From Planctomyces sp. SH-PL62 (GTDB taxonomy: Bacteria; Planctomycetota; Planctomycetia; Planctomycetales; Planctomycetaceae): 47,842 nucleotides of DNA. Below the pieces are notes generated by a model, which was given only the letters and a program-made list of their open reading frames with translations, had not been told where the DNA came from and did no database searches. Position numbers and translations under genes: made by a program. Below, in pieces: positions 37,119 to 44,134 of this stretch. The DNA lies in NCBI GenBank assembly GCA_945893045.1, contig CAMDEA010000049.1, forward strand, positions 1 through 47,842, in the 5' to 3' direction. The first letter of the stretch is position 1, and each line of letters opens with the position of its first letter.

Positions 37119-38030
37119 ATGCCGTTCCTCCCGATTCAGTCCCTCGATGACCCGCGACTGACCGTCTTTCGCGATGTGAAAGCCACGCGACATCCACGCT
37201 GGGTGCGATGTTTCATCGCGGAGGGAGCGCGGTTGGTCAAACGCTTGCTGAGCAGTGATTACGTTGTCGAATCGATGTTGCTCACCGAAGGTCGCGTTGA
37301 GGAATTCTCTCCCTGGCTGCGATCGGATGTGCCGACCTTTGTGATGCCACAGGCGCTGGCCGCCGAATTAGTCGGCTACAACTTTCATTGTGGGGCGATG
37401 GCCTGTGCGCTGCGCCGGCCGAGTCCGAGGCTCGACGACATCATGGCTCGCGGCGGCGAGCGAAAGACGTTTGTCGTCTGCCCCGACGTCAACGATCCCG
37501 AAAACATTGGCACGCTGATTCGACTCGGAGCCGCGTTCGGCATCGATGCGATGCTGCTGGGGCCGGCGTGTGCCGATCCCTTCTCGCGGCGCGTGCTGCG
37601 AGTCTCGATGGGTAACGCACTCACGTTGCCGATCGTGTGCAGCCGCGACCTGAACGCGGACCTGCGGCGATTGAAGTCCGAATGGCAAGTGCAGCTCGCG
37701 GCAACGGTTGTTGAGAACTCCGATCCAACGGATGGCGATGGTGTCGTCCGGACGCCTACGTCCGGACACCCGGACGTAGGCGTCCGGGCTACAAACACTG
37801 CGGAACCGCTCGCCCTCGCGGGCCGGCCGGCACGGCTCGCGTTGCTGTTTGGCAACGAAGCCAATGGACTCGGTTCCGAATGGCTGGACCTGTGCGATCG
37901 GCGGCTGACGATCCCCATGAGCGCGGCCGACTCGCTGAACGTCGCGATCGCGGCGGGGATCTTCCTGTATCACTTCACGACCTCGGCCCCCGATGCGCCG
38001 CCCGACCCGCAGAGTGTTTCAATCTCTTAG
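37119..38030 (+). CDS. TrmH/SpoU-family RNA methyltransferase
   Basis: 303 residues from ATG 37119; a TTG-started extension to 36993 would be encoded by the repeat upstream and is unlikely. N-terminal substrate domain (residues 1-105) has TVFRDVKATRH and FIAEGARLVKRLL. The SPOUT domain has DVNDPENIGTLIRLGAAFG (motif 1, Asn/Arg), ALLFGNEANGLGSEWLDLC (motif 2) and IPMSAADSLNVAIAAGIFLYH (motif 3), which form the SAM-binding knot. It methylates ribose 2'-O or base in tRNA/rRNA; target unknown. Residues about 209-225 come from an in-frame palindrome, just before motif 2. The stop is TAG but not in a repeat. Confidence 0.9.
   Translation: MPFLPIQSLDDPRLTVFRDVKATRHPRWVRCFIAEGARLVKRLLSSDYVVESMLLTEGRVEEFSPWLRSDVPTFVMPQALAAELVGYNFHCGAMACALRRPSPRLDDIMARGGERKTFVVCPDVNDPENIGTLIRLGAAFGIDAMLLGPACADPFSRRVLRVSMGNALTLPIVCSRDLNADLRRLKSEWQVQLAATVVENSDPTDGDGVVRTPTSGHPDVGVRATNTAEPLALAGRPARLALLFGNEANGLGSEWLDLCDRRLTIPMSAADSLNVAIAAGIFLYHFTTSAPDAPPDPQSVSIS
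37743..37792. repeat. In-frame REPIN-like doublet in TrmH gene (CCGGACG core, copy 3)
   Basis: GTCG, hairpin TCCGGACGCCTACGTCCGGA, spacer CA, hairpin CCCGGACGTAGGCGTCCGGG, CTAC, 50 bp. The first tetranucleotide has C for A (GTCG). It encodes VVRTPTSGHPDVGVRAT in frame. Not a multiple of three, but no frameshift results, so the host flanks must have shifted by deletion or the insertion was accompanied by target change. Confidence 0.85.
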
Positions 38031-38631
38031 CGCCACGCGGCGAGCTTGGTTGAACTTGGTCCGAATCGTTTGGAATCTGCAACGCGAATCCACAACGAAT
38101 TGTCAAACCGGCTGAGCGCGTCTTCGTGGAGGTGTCTGACTGGGCCAATCGGCCGTGCGCCGATTCGTGCTTTCGGAAGGCTGCCGGACCAGCCGCTCGA
38201 ATCCTTTCCGAGCCGGGATTCCGTGACGTTTGTGTCGAGCCGTTTCCGTTTGGCGACAGGGACTCGATGAGTGTGGCGGTTGGGCAACGAAGCGTTTTGG
38301 CACGAACTCTGCGATCAGTCGGCGATGTGATTTGCTTTGCAGATGAGCGGTGTTCCAAAACATTTCGAGACCTTCGATCGCGAGCCGATCGACAGATCGC
38401 GAAACCTCTCTCTCCGGTTTTGGACCCCCGCTGTCTGCGGCGAGATTGAATCGAGCGCTGGCGCAACGAGATTGTCCCCCGTTGTGCGTCTCCCCGTGTG
38501 AGAGCGGTGGAGACGTCGTCGCCAGGCTTGCGGAGTGCCCAAGCGATTGCGAACGGCACTCCTCTTTGCATGATGAAAGCTGCGCTGGCGTTCTTTTGGG
38601 TGAGACTGAGAGACCTCAACCAGCAAATACG
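38031..38631. other. Gene-free stretch, candidate structured RNA
   Basis: About 600 bases after TrmH without a convincing gene. The part 38430-38600 has several nested or adjacent hairpins: CGTCTCC/GGAGACG with inner CCG/CGG, an enclosing CTGGCG/CGCCAG, and GGAGTGCC/GGCACTCC around 38540. A plus-strand terminator follows at 38632. The arrangement is compatible with an untranslated RNA, but none of the known RNA family signatures (RNase P, tmRNA, SRP) was recognised. Confidence 0.35.
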
Positions 38632-38668
38632 AACCCCGCGGTGCGTGAGACACACCGCGGGGTTTTTT
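38632..38668 (+). terminator. Strong rho-independent terminator
   Basis: Stem CCCCGCGGTG (38634-38643) with CACCGCGGGG (38653-38662), 9-base loop, followed by six T at 38663-38668. The T-run is on the plus strand. No plus-strand protein gene is close upstream, so it would end a transcript from the structured stretch before it or a long TrmH transcript. Confidence 0.85.
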
Positions 38669-38784
38669 CGTGCGCTCGTAACGGTCGCACGACGTGCTTT
38701 GCGAGTTGCCCCGCCTCCATCCAGCTTGTCTGGATGGAGCGACCGATGGTGTGCTAGCGACGTTGCCTGTCAGGGCCTTTTTGT

Positions 38785-38881
38785 GAGACCCCATCCGCCT
38801 CGTGCGGATGGTGAAGAAGATCAATGGGCGGATCACACCAAAGAATCTGATTCACCATCCGCACGAGGCGGATGGGGTCTC
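38785..38881. repeat. 31-bp inverted repeat, GAGACCCCATCCGCCTCG arms
   Basis: Perfect arms 38785-38815 and 38851-38881 enclose 35 bases; each arm itself contains a CCATCCGC...GCGGATGG hairpin. Two single hairpins with similar style lie close by, CTCCATCCAG/CTGGATGGAG near 38714-38740 and CCATCGAC/GTCGATGG near 38928. Confidence 0.88.
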
Positions 38882-38979
38882 TCAACGGCTCGTTGTGCCG
38901 CGGATTAGCTCGCCATCTTTCGCTCCATCGACGCGAGGTCGATGGGGGCGTTGCTCGGAACCGTTGACGGCCCTTCTGT

Positions 38980-39768
38980 TCAATCCGAGTCGTTGGCCGA
39001 GTTCCGAAGTTCCCACGCCGCGCTGATCGCCAGAGCGGCCGTTTCGATCCGCAGGATGTGTGAGCCGAGTCGCACCGGCATCGCCCCGGCGGTGATGGCT
39101 GTTACGTGCTCTTCGTCAGTGAAGCCGCCTTCCGGGCCGATCAGCGCGATCGTTGTTCGCGGGACATCGCCGAGCGACTCGAACAGTTGACCAACATTTC
39201 GTTCCGCACGCGGATCGGCCAGCAAGAGAATCCGTGTCGGCAACGCTGGTGAGAATTCGCGAAGGGCGTCGTTCAGTGTCGTCAGTGGATCGAGCCGCGG
39301 CAGACGTGAGCGACCACACTGCTTGCACGCGGCGATGGCGGCTTGCAGGAGCTTGTCCAGCTTCCCTTCACCCGGTTCGACGACGCTGCGAGCCGTACGC
39401 AGCGGGATGATTCGCGTCACGCCAAGTTCAGTCGCTTTCTCAACCAGCCAGCGGGCGCGGTCACCTTTCGGCAGTGCGGTGGCGAGGATGAGTTCGCTGG
39501 ATTCGGCCGGCGTCGTCCAGCAGTCGAGAATCCGCAATTCGGCGGAGCGTTTGCGGTGGTTGATCAGTTCCGCGACCGCTTCCTCTCCCTGTCCGTTGAA
39601 TAGGCCGATGCGGTTGCCGACCTTCGCGCGCAGGACGTGCAACAAGTGATGCGCCTCGGAACCATCCAGTTCGATTTTGGCTTGTTCGACCGTGGCAAGC
39701 TGTAACGGTTGCGGAAGGAAGAAGCGTTCGACCGGCGATTCTGGTCGTGCGGATTGTGGGCGGGTCAT
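38980..39768 (-). CDS. rsmE: 16S rRNA (uracil-1498-N3)-methyltransferase
   Basis: 262 residues. After a short basic leader, RFFLPQPLQL and EAHHLLHVLRAKVGNRIGLFNGQGEEAVAEL form the PUA-like RNA-binding domain. The SPOUT domain has ATALPKGDRARWLVEKATELGVTRIIPLRTARSVV, KQCGRSRLPRLDP, and the knot motifs LIGPEGGFTDEE and RLGSHILRIETAALA. RsmE makes m3U1498 in the 16S rRNA decoding region. Cytoplasmic homodimer in known members. Divergent from the AAA gene at 39887; a REPIN-like doublet occupies part of the shared promoter region. Confidence 0.95.
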   Translation of the reverse strand: MTRPQSARPESPVERFFLPQPLQLATVEQAKIELDGSEAHHLLHVLRAKVGNRIGLFNGQGEEAVAELINHRKRSAELRILDCWTTPAESSELILATALPKGDRARWLVEKATELGVTRIIPLRTARSVVEPGEGKLDKLLQAAIAACKQCGRSRLPRLDPLTTLNDALREFSPALPTRILLLADPRAERNVGQLFESLGDVPRTTIALIGPEGGFTDEEHVTAITAGAMPVRLGSHILRIETAALAISAAWELRNSANDSD

Positions 39769-39810
39769 GGGATACCGGAACCTCTGCCGAGTACAGACTT
39801 GGAATCATGC

Positions 39811-39864
39811 GTAGACCGGACGCCTACGTCCGGTCGTTTGTTCGGACGTAGGCGTCCGAACTAC
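39811..39864. repeat. REPIN-like palindrome doublet, CCGGACG core (copy 4)
   Basis: GTAG, hairpin ACCGGACGCCTACGTCCGGT, spacer CGTTTG, hairpin TTCGGACGTAGGCGTCCGAA, CTAC. It occupies nearly half of the 118-bp divergent gap between rsmE and the AAA ATPase gene. Confidence 0.88.
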
Positions 39865-39886
39865 CGACGATCTCAGGAGCACGTCA

Positions 39887-40750
39887 ATGCACGGACTGTA
39901 TCGGGGACGGAATGACTTTGCGTTGCAAAGCTCGCTCGGACCGAGCGGGTTCATCGTGGCTCCGCCGCACGAAGAGGCGTTGGCTCGGTTGGAATACCTG
40001 GTCGCACAGCGTCGCCGTTTTGGACTCCTGCTTGGCCCGGCCGGCACTGGAAAATCACTCGTCTTGAGAGCCGCGGCTCGAGAAGCCAAACGGCTCGGCC
40101 GCGAAGTCGCGATGGTCGATTTGTTTGGGATCGACTCGCATGACCTGCTCTGGCAATTGGCGATCGCCTTGCGGCTGGGGCCGACCGAGCGTTGGTCGCA
40201 CGCGGCGCTGTGGCGAACGGTTTGCGACCACTGGCACGCGCTGCACTCGGCGCGGTTGCCGAGCGTGTTGTTGTTCGATCACTTGGAACGAGCGGAAGTG
40301 GATTGCCTCAGCTTGATCGAGCGGTTGCTGCATCTCGACGTTACGAACGACGGCGGTCTGACGATCCTGGCGGCCGCTCGCGAGGGGTTTGAGGAATGCT
40401 CGTTGGGAGACCTTTCCGAGCAGTCGGAATTGCGAATCGAGTTGCCCTGCTTGAGCCAGCGCGAGACGGAGCTTTTCATTCGGGAGTTGCTCGACAACTC
40501 TGGTGGTCATCGCGAGATCTTCCGGCGTGACGCGCTGGTGACGTTGTTCGACCTGAGTGGCGGAGTGCCGCGCGAGATTGTCCGCTTAGGTCGTCTGGCC
40601 TTAGCGGCTGCCGAGCGTGACGACCTCGATCGAGTGGATTCGACGACGTTGCTCGACGTCGCGGGCGAACTGCCGCGAGCGGCGCATCGTCGAGAACGAT
40701 CCGGGGTCAGGTCTTCAAATTTCATTTTTGGCCCCGCGGTCCACCCCTGA
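39887..40750 (+). CDS. ExeA-like AAA ATPase
   Basis: 287 residues. FVVAPPHEEAL-type start, Walker A GPAGTGKS (50-57), Walker B-like SVLLFDHLE (124-132, with His in place of the second acidic residue), sensor region DGGLTILAAAREG, and a C-terminal winged region GGVPREIVRLGRLALAA. The pattern fits the ExeA/GspA AAA group found with secretion and transposition systems; there are no such genes adjacent here. The last residues (GVRSSNFIFGPAVHP) and stop are encoded by the mobile element at 40703, so the original C-terminus may have been altered. Confidence 0.85.
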   Translation: MHGLYRGRNDFALQSSLGPSGFIVAPPHEEALARLEYLVAQRRRFGLLLGPAGTGKSLVLRAAAREAKRLGREVAMVDLFGIDSHDLLWQLAIALRLGPTERWSHAALWRTVCDHWHALHSARLPSVLLFDHLERAEVDCLSLIERLLHLDVTNDGGLTILAAAREGFEECSLGDLSEQSELRIELPCLSQRETELFIRELLDNSGGHREIFRRDALVTLFDLSGGVPREIVRLGRLALAAAERDDLDRVDSTTLLDVAGELPRAAHRRERSGVRSSNFIFGPAVHP

Positions 40751-40829
40751 CTCCAATCCCACGTCGCCATTCCAGTCTGCGCCGAGCGTCATTCGCGAGG
40801 CCAAAAATGAAATTTGAAGACCTGACCCC
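40703..40829. repeat. Mobile palindromic element B, GGGGTCAGGTCTTCAAATT ends
   Basis: 127 bp with 31-bp terminal inverted repeats (GGGGTCAGGTCTTCAAATT then TCATTTTTGGCC). The interior is homologous to element A at 36968-37093 in the opposite orientation. It overlaps the 3' end of the AAA gene and ends 5 bases before the DUF1501 stop. Confidence 0.9.
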
Positions 40830-40834
40830 TGCGC

Positions 40835-42106
40835 TTACGCCAGCAACCGCTCGATCGGCTTGCCAGAACTGAATCGCATCGGCCGGCCGATCGGCGTCAG
40901 AACTTCTTTGTCGAACTCGACACCGAGTTGCCGCAAGATGGTCGCGAACAGATCGGGGACTTCGATCGGATCGTGCGGCAACGCGGTGGACTTGTTCGCG
41001 TCTTGCTCGGCTTGAGGTTCCGTGTCGGTTTCTCCGATCACAACTCCGGAGCGCAGTCCGCCGCCGCCGACCAGGCACGAAAACCCCCTCGGCCAGTGAT
41101 CGCGGCCACCCACGCCGTTGATCTTCGGCGTGCGACCGAACTCGCCGATGCACAGCACGAGAGTCGAGGCCAAAAGGTCTCGCTGCCGGAGGTCGTGGAT
41201 CAACGCGGCCAGCGCGGGGTCGAGTTCCTTGGCTTGCGTTTTGTGCCCTTCATAGTTGTTGGCGTGCGTGTCCCAGCCTTGCAGCGTGACCTCGACCGCT
41301 CGGACGCCGGTTTCGACCAGCCGCCGAGCGGCCAGGCAACCGTGGCCGAACTGCGTATCGCCGAACGCGTCGCGGATCGCTTGCGGCTCCTGGTCGATCT
41401 CGAAGGCTTTGAGTTGTTCCGAAGTCATCATCCGCAACGCGCGTTCGACGGTCAGTTGGTGCAGCGTGTTCTCGACTTGCACGCGCCGGCCGGCTTGAAA
41501 GGATTTCGAGACGACTTCCAATCCCTTGAGCCGCTGCTGCTGACGATCGTCACCGACGCGCGCTTTCAAGTTGCGAATGCCGTTGCTCGGATCATAAATC
41601 TTGAACGCATCAAACATCTCGCCGAGGAATCCGCCGCGAGCCGGATACTGGCTGCCGAGCAACGAAATGTGCGCCGGGATTTCGAGCTTGTCGTCCGGCA
41701 GTTCATGGCTCGCGATTGCCCCCAGCGACGGATGAATCAGCGTTGGGTCGGGACGATAGCCGGTCTTCAGCAAGTACGTCCCGCGCTCGTGGTCTCCTTC
41801 TTTCGAGACCAGCGAACGGATGACGTTCAGCTCGTGAATGTGCTCGGCGACGCGCGGGTACATGTCGGCGATTTCGAGACCGGGCAGTTTGGTTTTGATC
41901 GACTGCGTTTGCCCGCCGATCAGCGTTCCCGGATGCGGATCCCACGTCTCCAATTGACTGGCTCCACCGGCGAGCCAAATCACGATCAGGGATTTCTGAC
42001 GTTCGTTCCCGCGTGCTTCGGCGGCTCGCAGGTCGAGACCAGGGAGCGCGATCGACACGCCAGAAGCGAAGGCAGCTTTGAGAAGATCGCGACGAGTGAG
42101 ATTCAT
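40835..42106 (-). CDS. DUF1501-domain protein
   Basis: 423 residues. An N-terminal twin-Arg-like leader (MNLTRRDLLKAAFASGVSIALPG) suggests export by Tat. The body matches DUF1501: LIVIWLAGGASQLETWDPHPG, GWDTHANNY, ALIHDLRQRDLLASTLVLCIGEFGRTPKINGVGGRDHWPRGFSCLVGGGGL and VPDLFATILRQLGVE. The family is alkaline-phosphatase-like in fold and very frequent in planctomycetes; no substrate is known. It is second of a minus-strand unit with a DUF1549 gene and the two are separated by 89 bp with a REPIN-like doublet. Confidence 0.92.
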   Translation of the reverse strand: MNLTRRDLLKAAFASGVSIALPGLDLRAAEARGNERQKSLIVIWLAGGASQLETWDPHPGTLIGGQTQSIKTKLPGLEIADMYPRVAEHIHELNVIRSLVSKEGDHERGTYLLKTGYRPDPTLIHPSLGAIASHELPDDKLEIPAHISLLGSQYPARGGFLGEMFDAFKIYDPSNGIRNLKARVGDDRQQQRLKGLEVVSKSFQAGRRVQVENTLHQLTVERALRMMTSEQLKAFEIDQEPQAIRDAFGDTQFGHGCLAARRLVETGVRAVEVTLQGWDTHANNYEGHKTQAKELDPALAALIHDLRQRDLLASTLVLCIGEFGRTPKINGVGGRDHWPRGFSCLVGGGGLRSGVVIGETDTEPQAEQDANKSTALPHDPIEVPDLFATILRQLGVEFDKEVLTPIGRPMRFSSGKPIERLLA

Positions 42107-42124
42107 GGCAGCCTCTTTGGCAAC

Positions 42125-42188
42125 GTAGCCACACTCGCCAGAGTGTGGGTGAAGAGTTCACAACCCACGTTCTGGCGAACGCGGCTAC
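42125..42188. repeat. REPIN-like palindrome doublet between DUF1549 and DUF1501 genes
   Basis: GTAG, hairpin CCACACTCGCCAGAGTGTGG, spacer, hairpin CACGTTCTGGCGAACGCG, G, CTAC. It lies within the operon, between DUF1549 stop and DUF1501 start. Confidence 0.8.
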
Positions 42189-42195
42189 GTTCGGG

Positions 42196-43863
42196 TTAGT
42201 GATTCCACGCGAACTCAGGTGAGTTGAACAAGGTCCAATACAAATCTTCGACCGCTTGACCGCGTTGATTGGGGCGGACTTTTTTCAGAAGTGGCAAGAG
42301 GTAGTCGGACTCCTCGGAGGTCGGGCGGCGTGTCAGGCAGACGAGATAGCAGAGTTCCAACGTCCGTTCGGCGTTCGGGGACATTTGAGAAATGCGGCCG
42401 CTGGCGGTGAACGGCTTGGCGTCGATGGTCTCGTTGATCAAGTTGCCGTTCATGCGGAGCAACGCTTGCGGGATCGTGCCGGCGCGATCTTCCAGTTCGT
42501 TCTCACCGAGGTCGCCGTACTCTTTGACGAAGTCATTCGACCGGGTGAGCTTGATGAACCGCGAGATCAGGTGCGAGTTCTGATCGACCGTGGTCAGTGA
42601 CGACGCTTGATACAACGCGCCGATGATTTGCTCCGGCCGCAGCCGAGCCAGCGGGAAGATGGCGAAGTGCTCTTTCATCCGGTCGAGTCGTTGCGCGTCG
42701 TCGATCTCGGACTTGGATTCCAAGAGAAACGGTTTCGACGCGACGATGACTTCGATCAAGCGGCGCAGGTCATAACCATGCTCGCGGAAGTCGGCTCCCA
42801 CCAGATCGAGCAAGTCTGGTTCGCCCGCTTTGAGGGCCTTCGGATGTTTGGCCCCCTCGACGTTCGGACCGGCGATCTGTTCTCCCGGCGGATCGGGCAG
42901 GTCATCGACCGGCTCGATCCACGATCGGCCGAAGAGCAGCCCCCAAACTCTGTTCACAATCGCTCGTTCGAGCCGGCGGTTCTCCGGGTGCGTGACCCAC
43001 GCGGCCAGCCGTTCGCGGCGAGTCCCTTCGGTCGGTTCCCATTGGTCGCCGAACGGAACCGCTGGCTCGACCACTTTCTTTTCGAGCGTGTGGCGGTCTT
43101 CAACCTCAAACTTCAAATCGCGATCCTCGCGAACTCCCACCGGGCTGAGCTTCAGTTGTCCGAAGTGTGCGGCGAGGCCGGCAAACTCGTTTTGCTTCCA
43201 ATGATCGAACGGATGATCGTGGCACTGAGCACAGTCGATCCGCTGGCCGAGAAACGCTCGCACCGCGCGGCCGGCCAGTTTGTTCTTGTTGAATCCCTCG
43301 CCGTCGTCGTAGCCGGCCATCACAAAGTTGACTTCCGGCTCGTCGGTCCACAGTCCGTCGCCGGCGATCATCTCGCGGACCAGTTCCGGATACGGGCGAT
43401 TCGCCGCAAGCTGACCACTGAGCCAATTCAAGAATCGGTCGCGGCGATAGACGATGAACTGGCCTCCCTCAACACCGACGAAGCCGCGAGCCAAACGTTC
43501 CGCGAAATAATCGAAGTAGCGTTGATCGTGCAAATACCGCGCGGTCCAACGCTGCAAGCGATCCGGTCCACTGTCTTGCTCGAACGCCCGAATCTCTTCC
43601 AGCGATGGGACTGTGCCCATCAACGCCAACGCGATGCGCCGCAGCACGCTCAACTCACCCGCTGTCTTCACCGGCTGGAGATCTTCGCTCGCCCAGCGTC
43701 GTGCGAAGAACGTGTTGACCTTTTGAACCGAGTCATCGAGATCCGCTGTCGGCCGAGCAGACTCTTCCGTCGCCACTCCTTTGAGCGGCTGGTCGGTGAC
43801 GAAACTCACCAGCCAGATGATGGCCAGCAACACAACGCCGGGCAGTAACAGTTTCCATCGCAT
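42196..43863 (-). CDS. DUF1549/DUF1553-domain protein
   Basis: 555 residues from ATG 43863; the frame is open to 43911 through a palindrome, but a signal/anchor segment (KLLLPGVVLLAIIWLVSFV) begins here. DUF1549 has VNTFFARRW, RIALALMGTVPSLEEIRAF, YLHDQRYFDYFAERLARGFVG, and the family's CAQCHDHPFDHWKQNEF. DUF1553 has RRERLAAWVTHPENRRLERAIVNRVWGLLFGR, HGYDLRRLIEVIVASKPF, RMNGNLINETI and a final WTLFNSPEFAWNH. Adjacent DUF1501 is the standard partner in planctomycetes, so one operon. Biological role unknown. Confidence 0.93.
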   Translation of the reverse strand: MRWKLLLPGVVLLAIIWLVSFVTDQPLKGVATEESARPTADLDDSVQKVNTFFARRWASEDLQPVKTAGELSVLRRIALALMGTVPSLEEIRAFEQDSGPDRLQRWTARYLHDQRYFDYFAERLARGFVGVEGGQFIVYRRDRFLNWLSGQLAANRPYPELVREMIAGDGLWTDEPEVNFVMAGYDDGEGFNKNKLAGRAVRAFLGQRIDCAQCHDHPFDHWKQNEFAGLAAHFGQLKLSPVGVREDRDLKFEVEDRHTLEKKVVEPAVPFGDQWEPTEGTRRERLAAWVTHPENRRLERAIVNRVWGLLFGRSWIEPVDDLPDPPGEQIAGPNVEGAKHPKALKAGEPDLLDLVGADFREHGYDLRRLIEVIVASKPFLLESKSEIDDAQRLDRMKEHFAIFPLARLRPEQIIGALYQASSLTTVDQNSHLISRFIKLTRSNDFVKEYGDLGENELEDRAGTIPQALLRMNGNLINETIDAKPFTASGRISQMSPNAERTLELCYLVCLTRRPTSEESDYLLPLLKKVRPNQRGQAVEDLYWTLFNSPEFAWNH

Positions 43864-43874
43864 GGGAGACTCTC

Positions 43875-43954
43875 GTAGGTCAGGCTTTCCAGCCTGACTC
43901 GAACGCTTCACTTCGCGACCACTCGATCGGGTCAGCCTGGAAAGGCTGACCTAC
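43875..43954. repeat. REPIN-like palindrome doublet (GTCAGGC core)
   Basis: GTAG, hairpin GTCAGGCTTTCCAGCCTGAC, spacer, hairpin GTCAGCCTGGAAAGGCTGAC, CTAC. It lies 12 bp before the DUF1549 start, in the divergent gap with the membrane-protein gene. Confidence 0.85.
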
Positions 43955-44028
43955 GCACGTACCACTCGACGCCCCGCGGCGTTTCAGGGATCATCGCGAA
44001 ACCACAGTGAGGTCGTCGAGGTATGTCG

Positions 44029-44134
44029 GAGGCGGGGTCGGGTGTGCGAATTTCAGATTTCGCCGTCTTGGGCCTCAGAACATAGGAATGACGATGACGG
44101 CGAAATCTGAAATTCGCACACCCGACCCCGCCTC
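44029..44134. repeat. GGGGTCGGG-type palindrome (element C) overlapping a gene start
   Basis: 39-bp arms GAGGCGGGGTCGGGTGTGCG... and complement, with a 28-base loop. Ends match the GGGGTC(A/G)GG family; the inner arm is unique to this copy. The ATG 44094 and first dozen codons of the membrane protein lie in the loop and right arm. Confidence 0.85.

Noticed and set aside
38126..38449. 107-residue ORF after TrmH
   Set aside because: No ribosome-binding site, no motif, and composition like other shadow frames; the stretch looks structured instead.
40928..43848. Two long plus-strand ORFs of 423 and 413 residues
   Set aside because: Both are antisense to the DUF1501 and DUF1549 genes; the minus-strand products have complete domain patterns.
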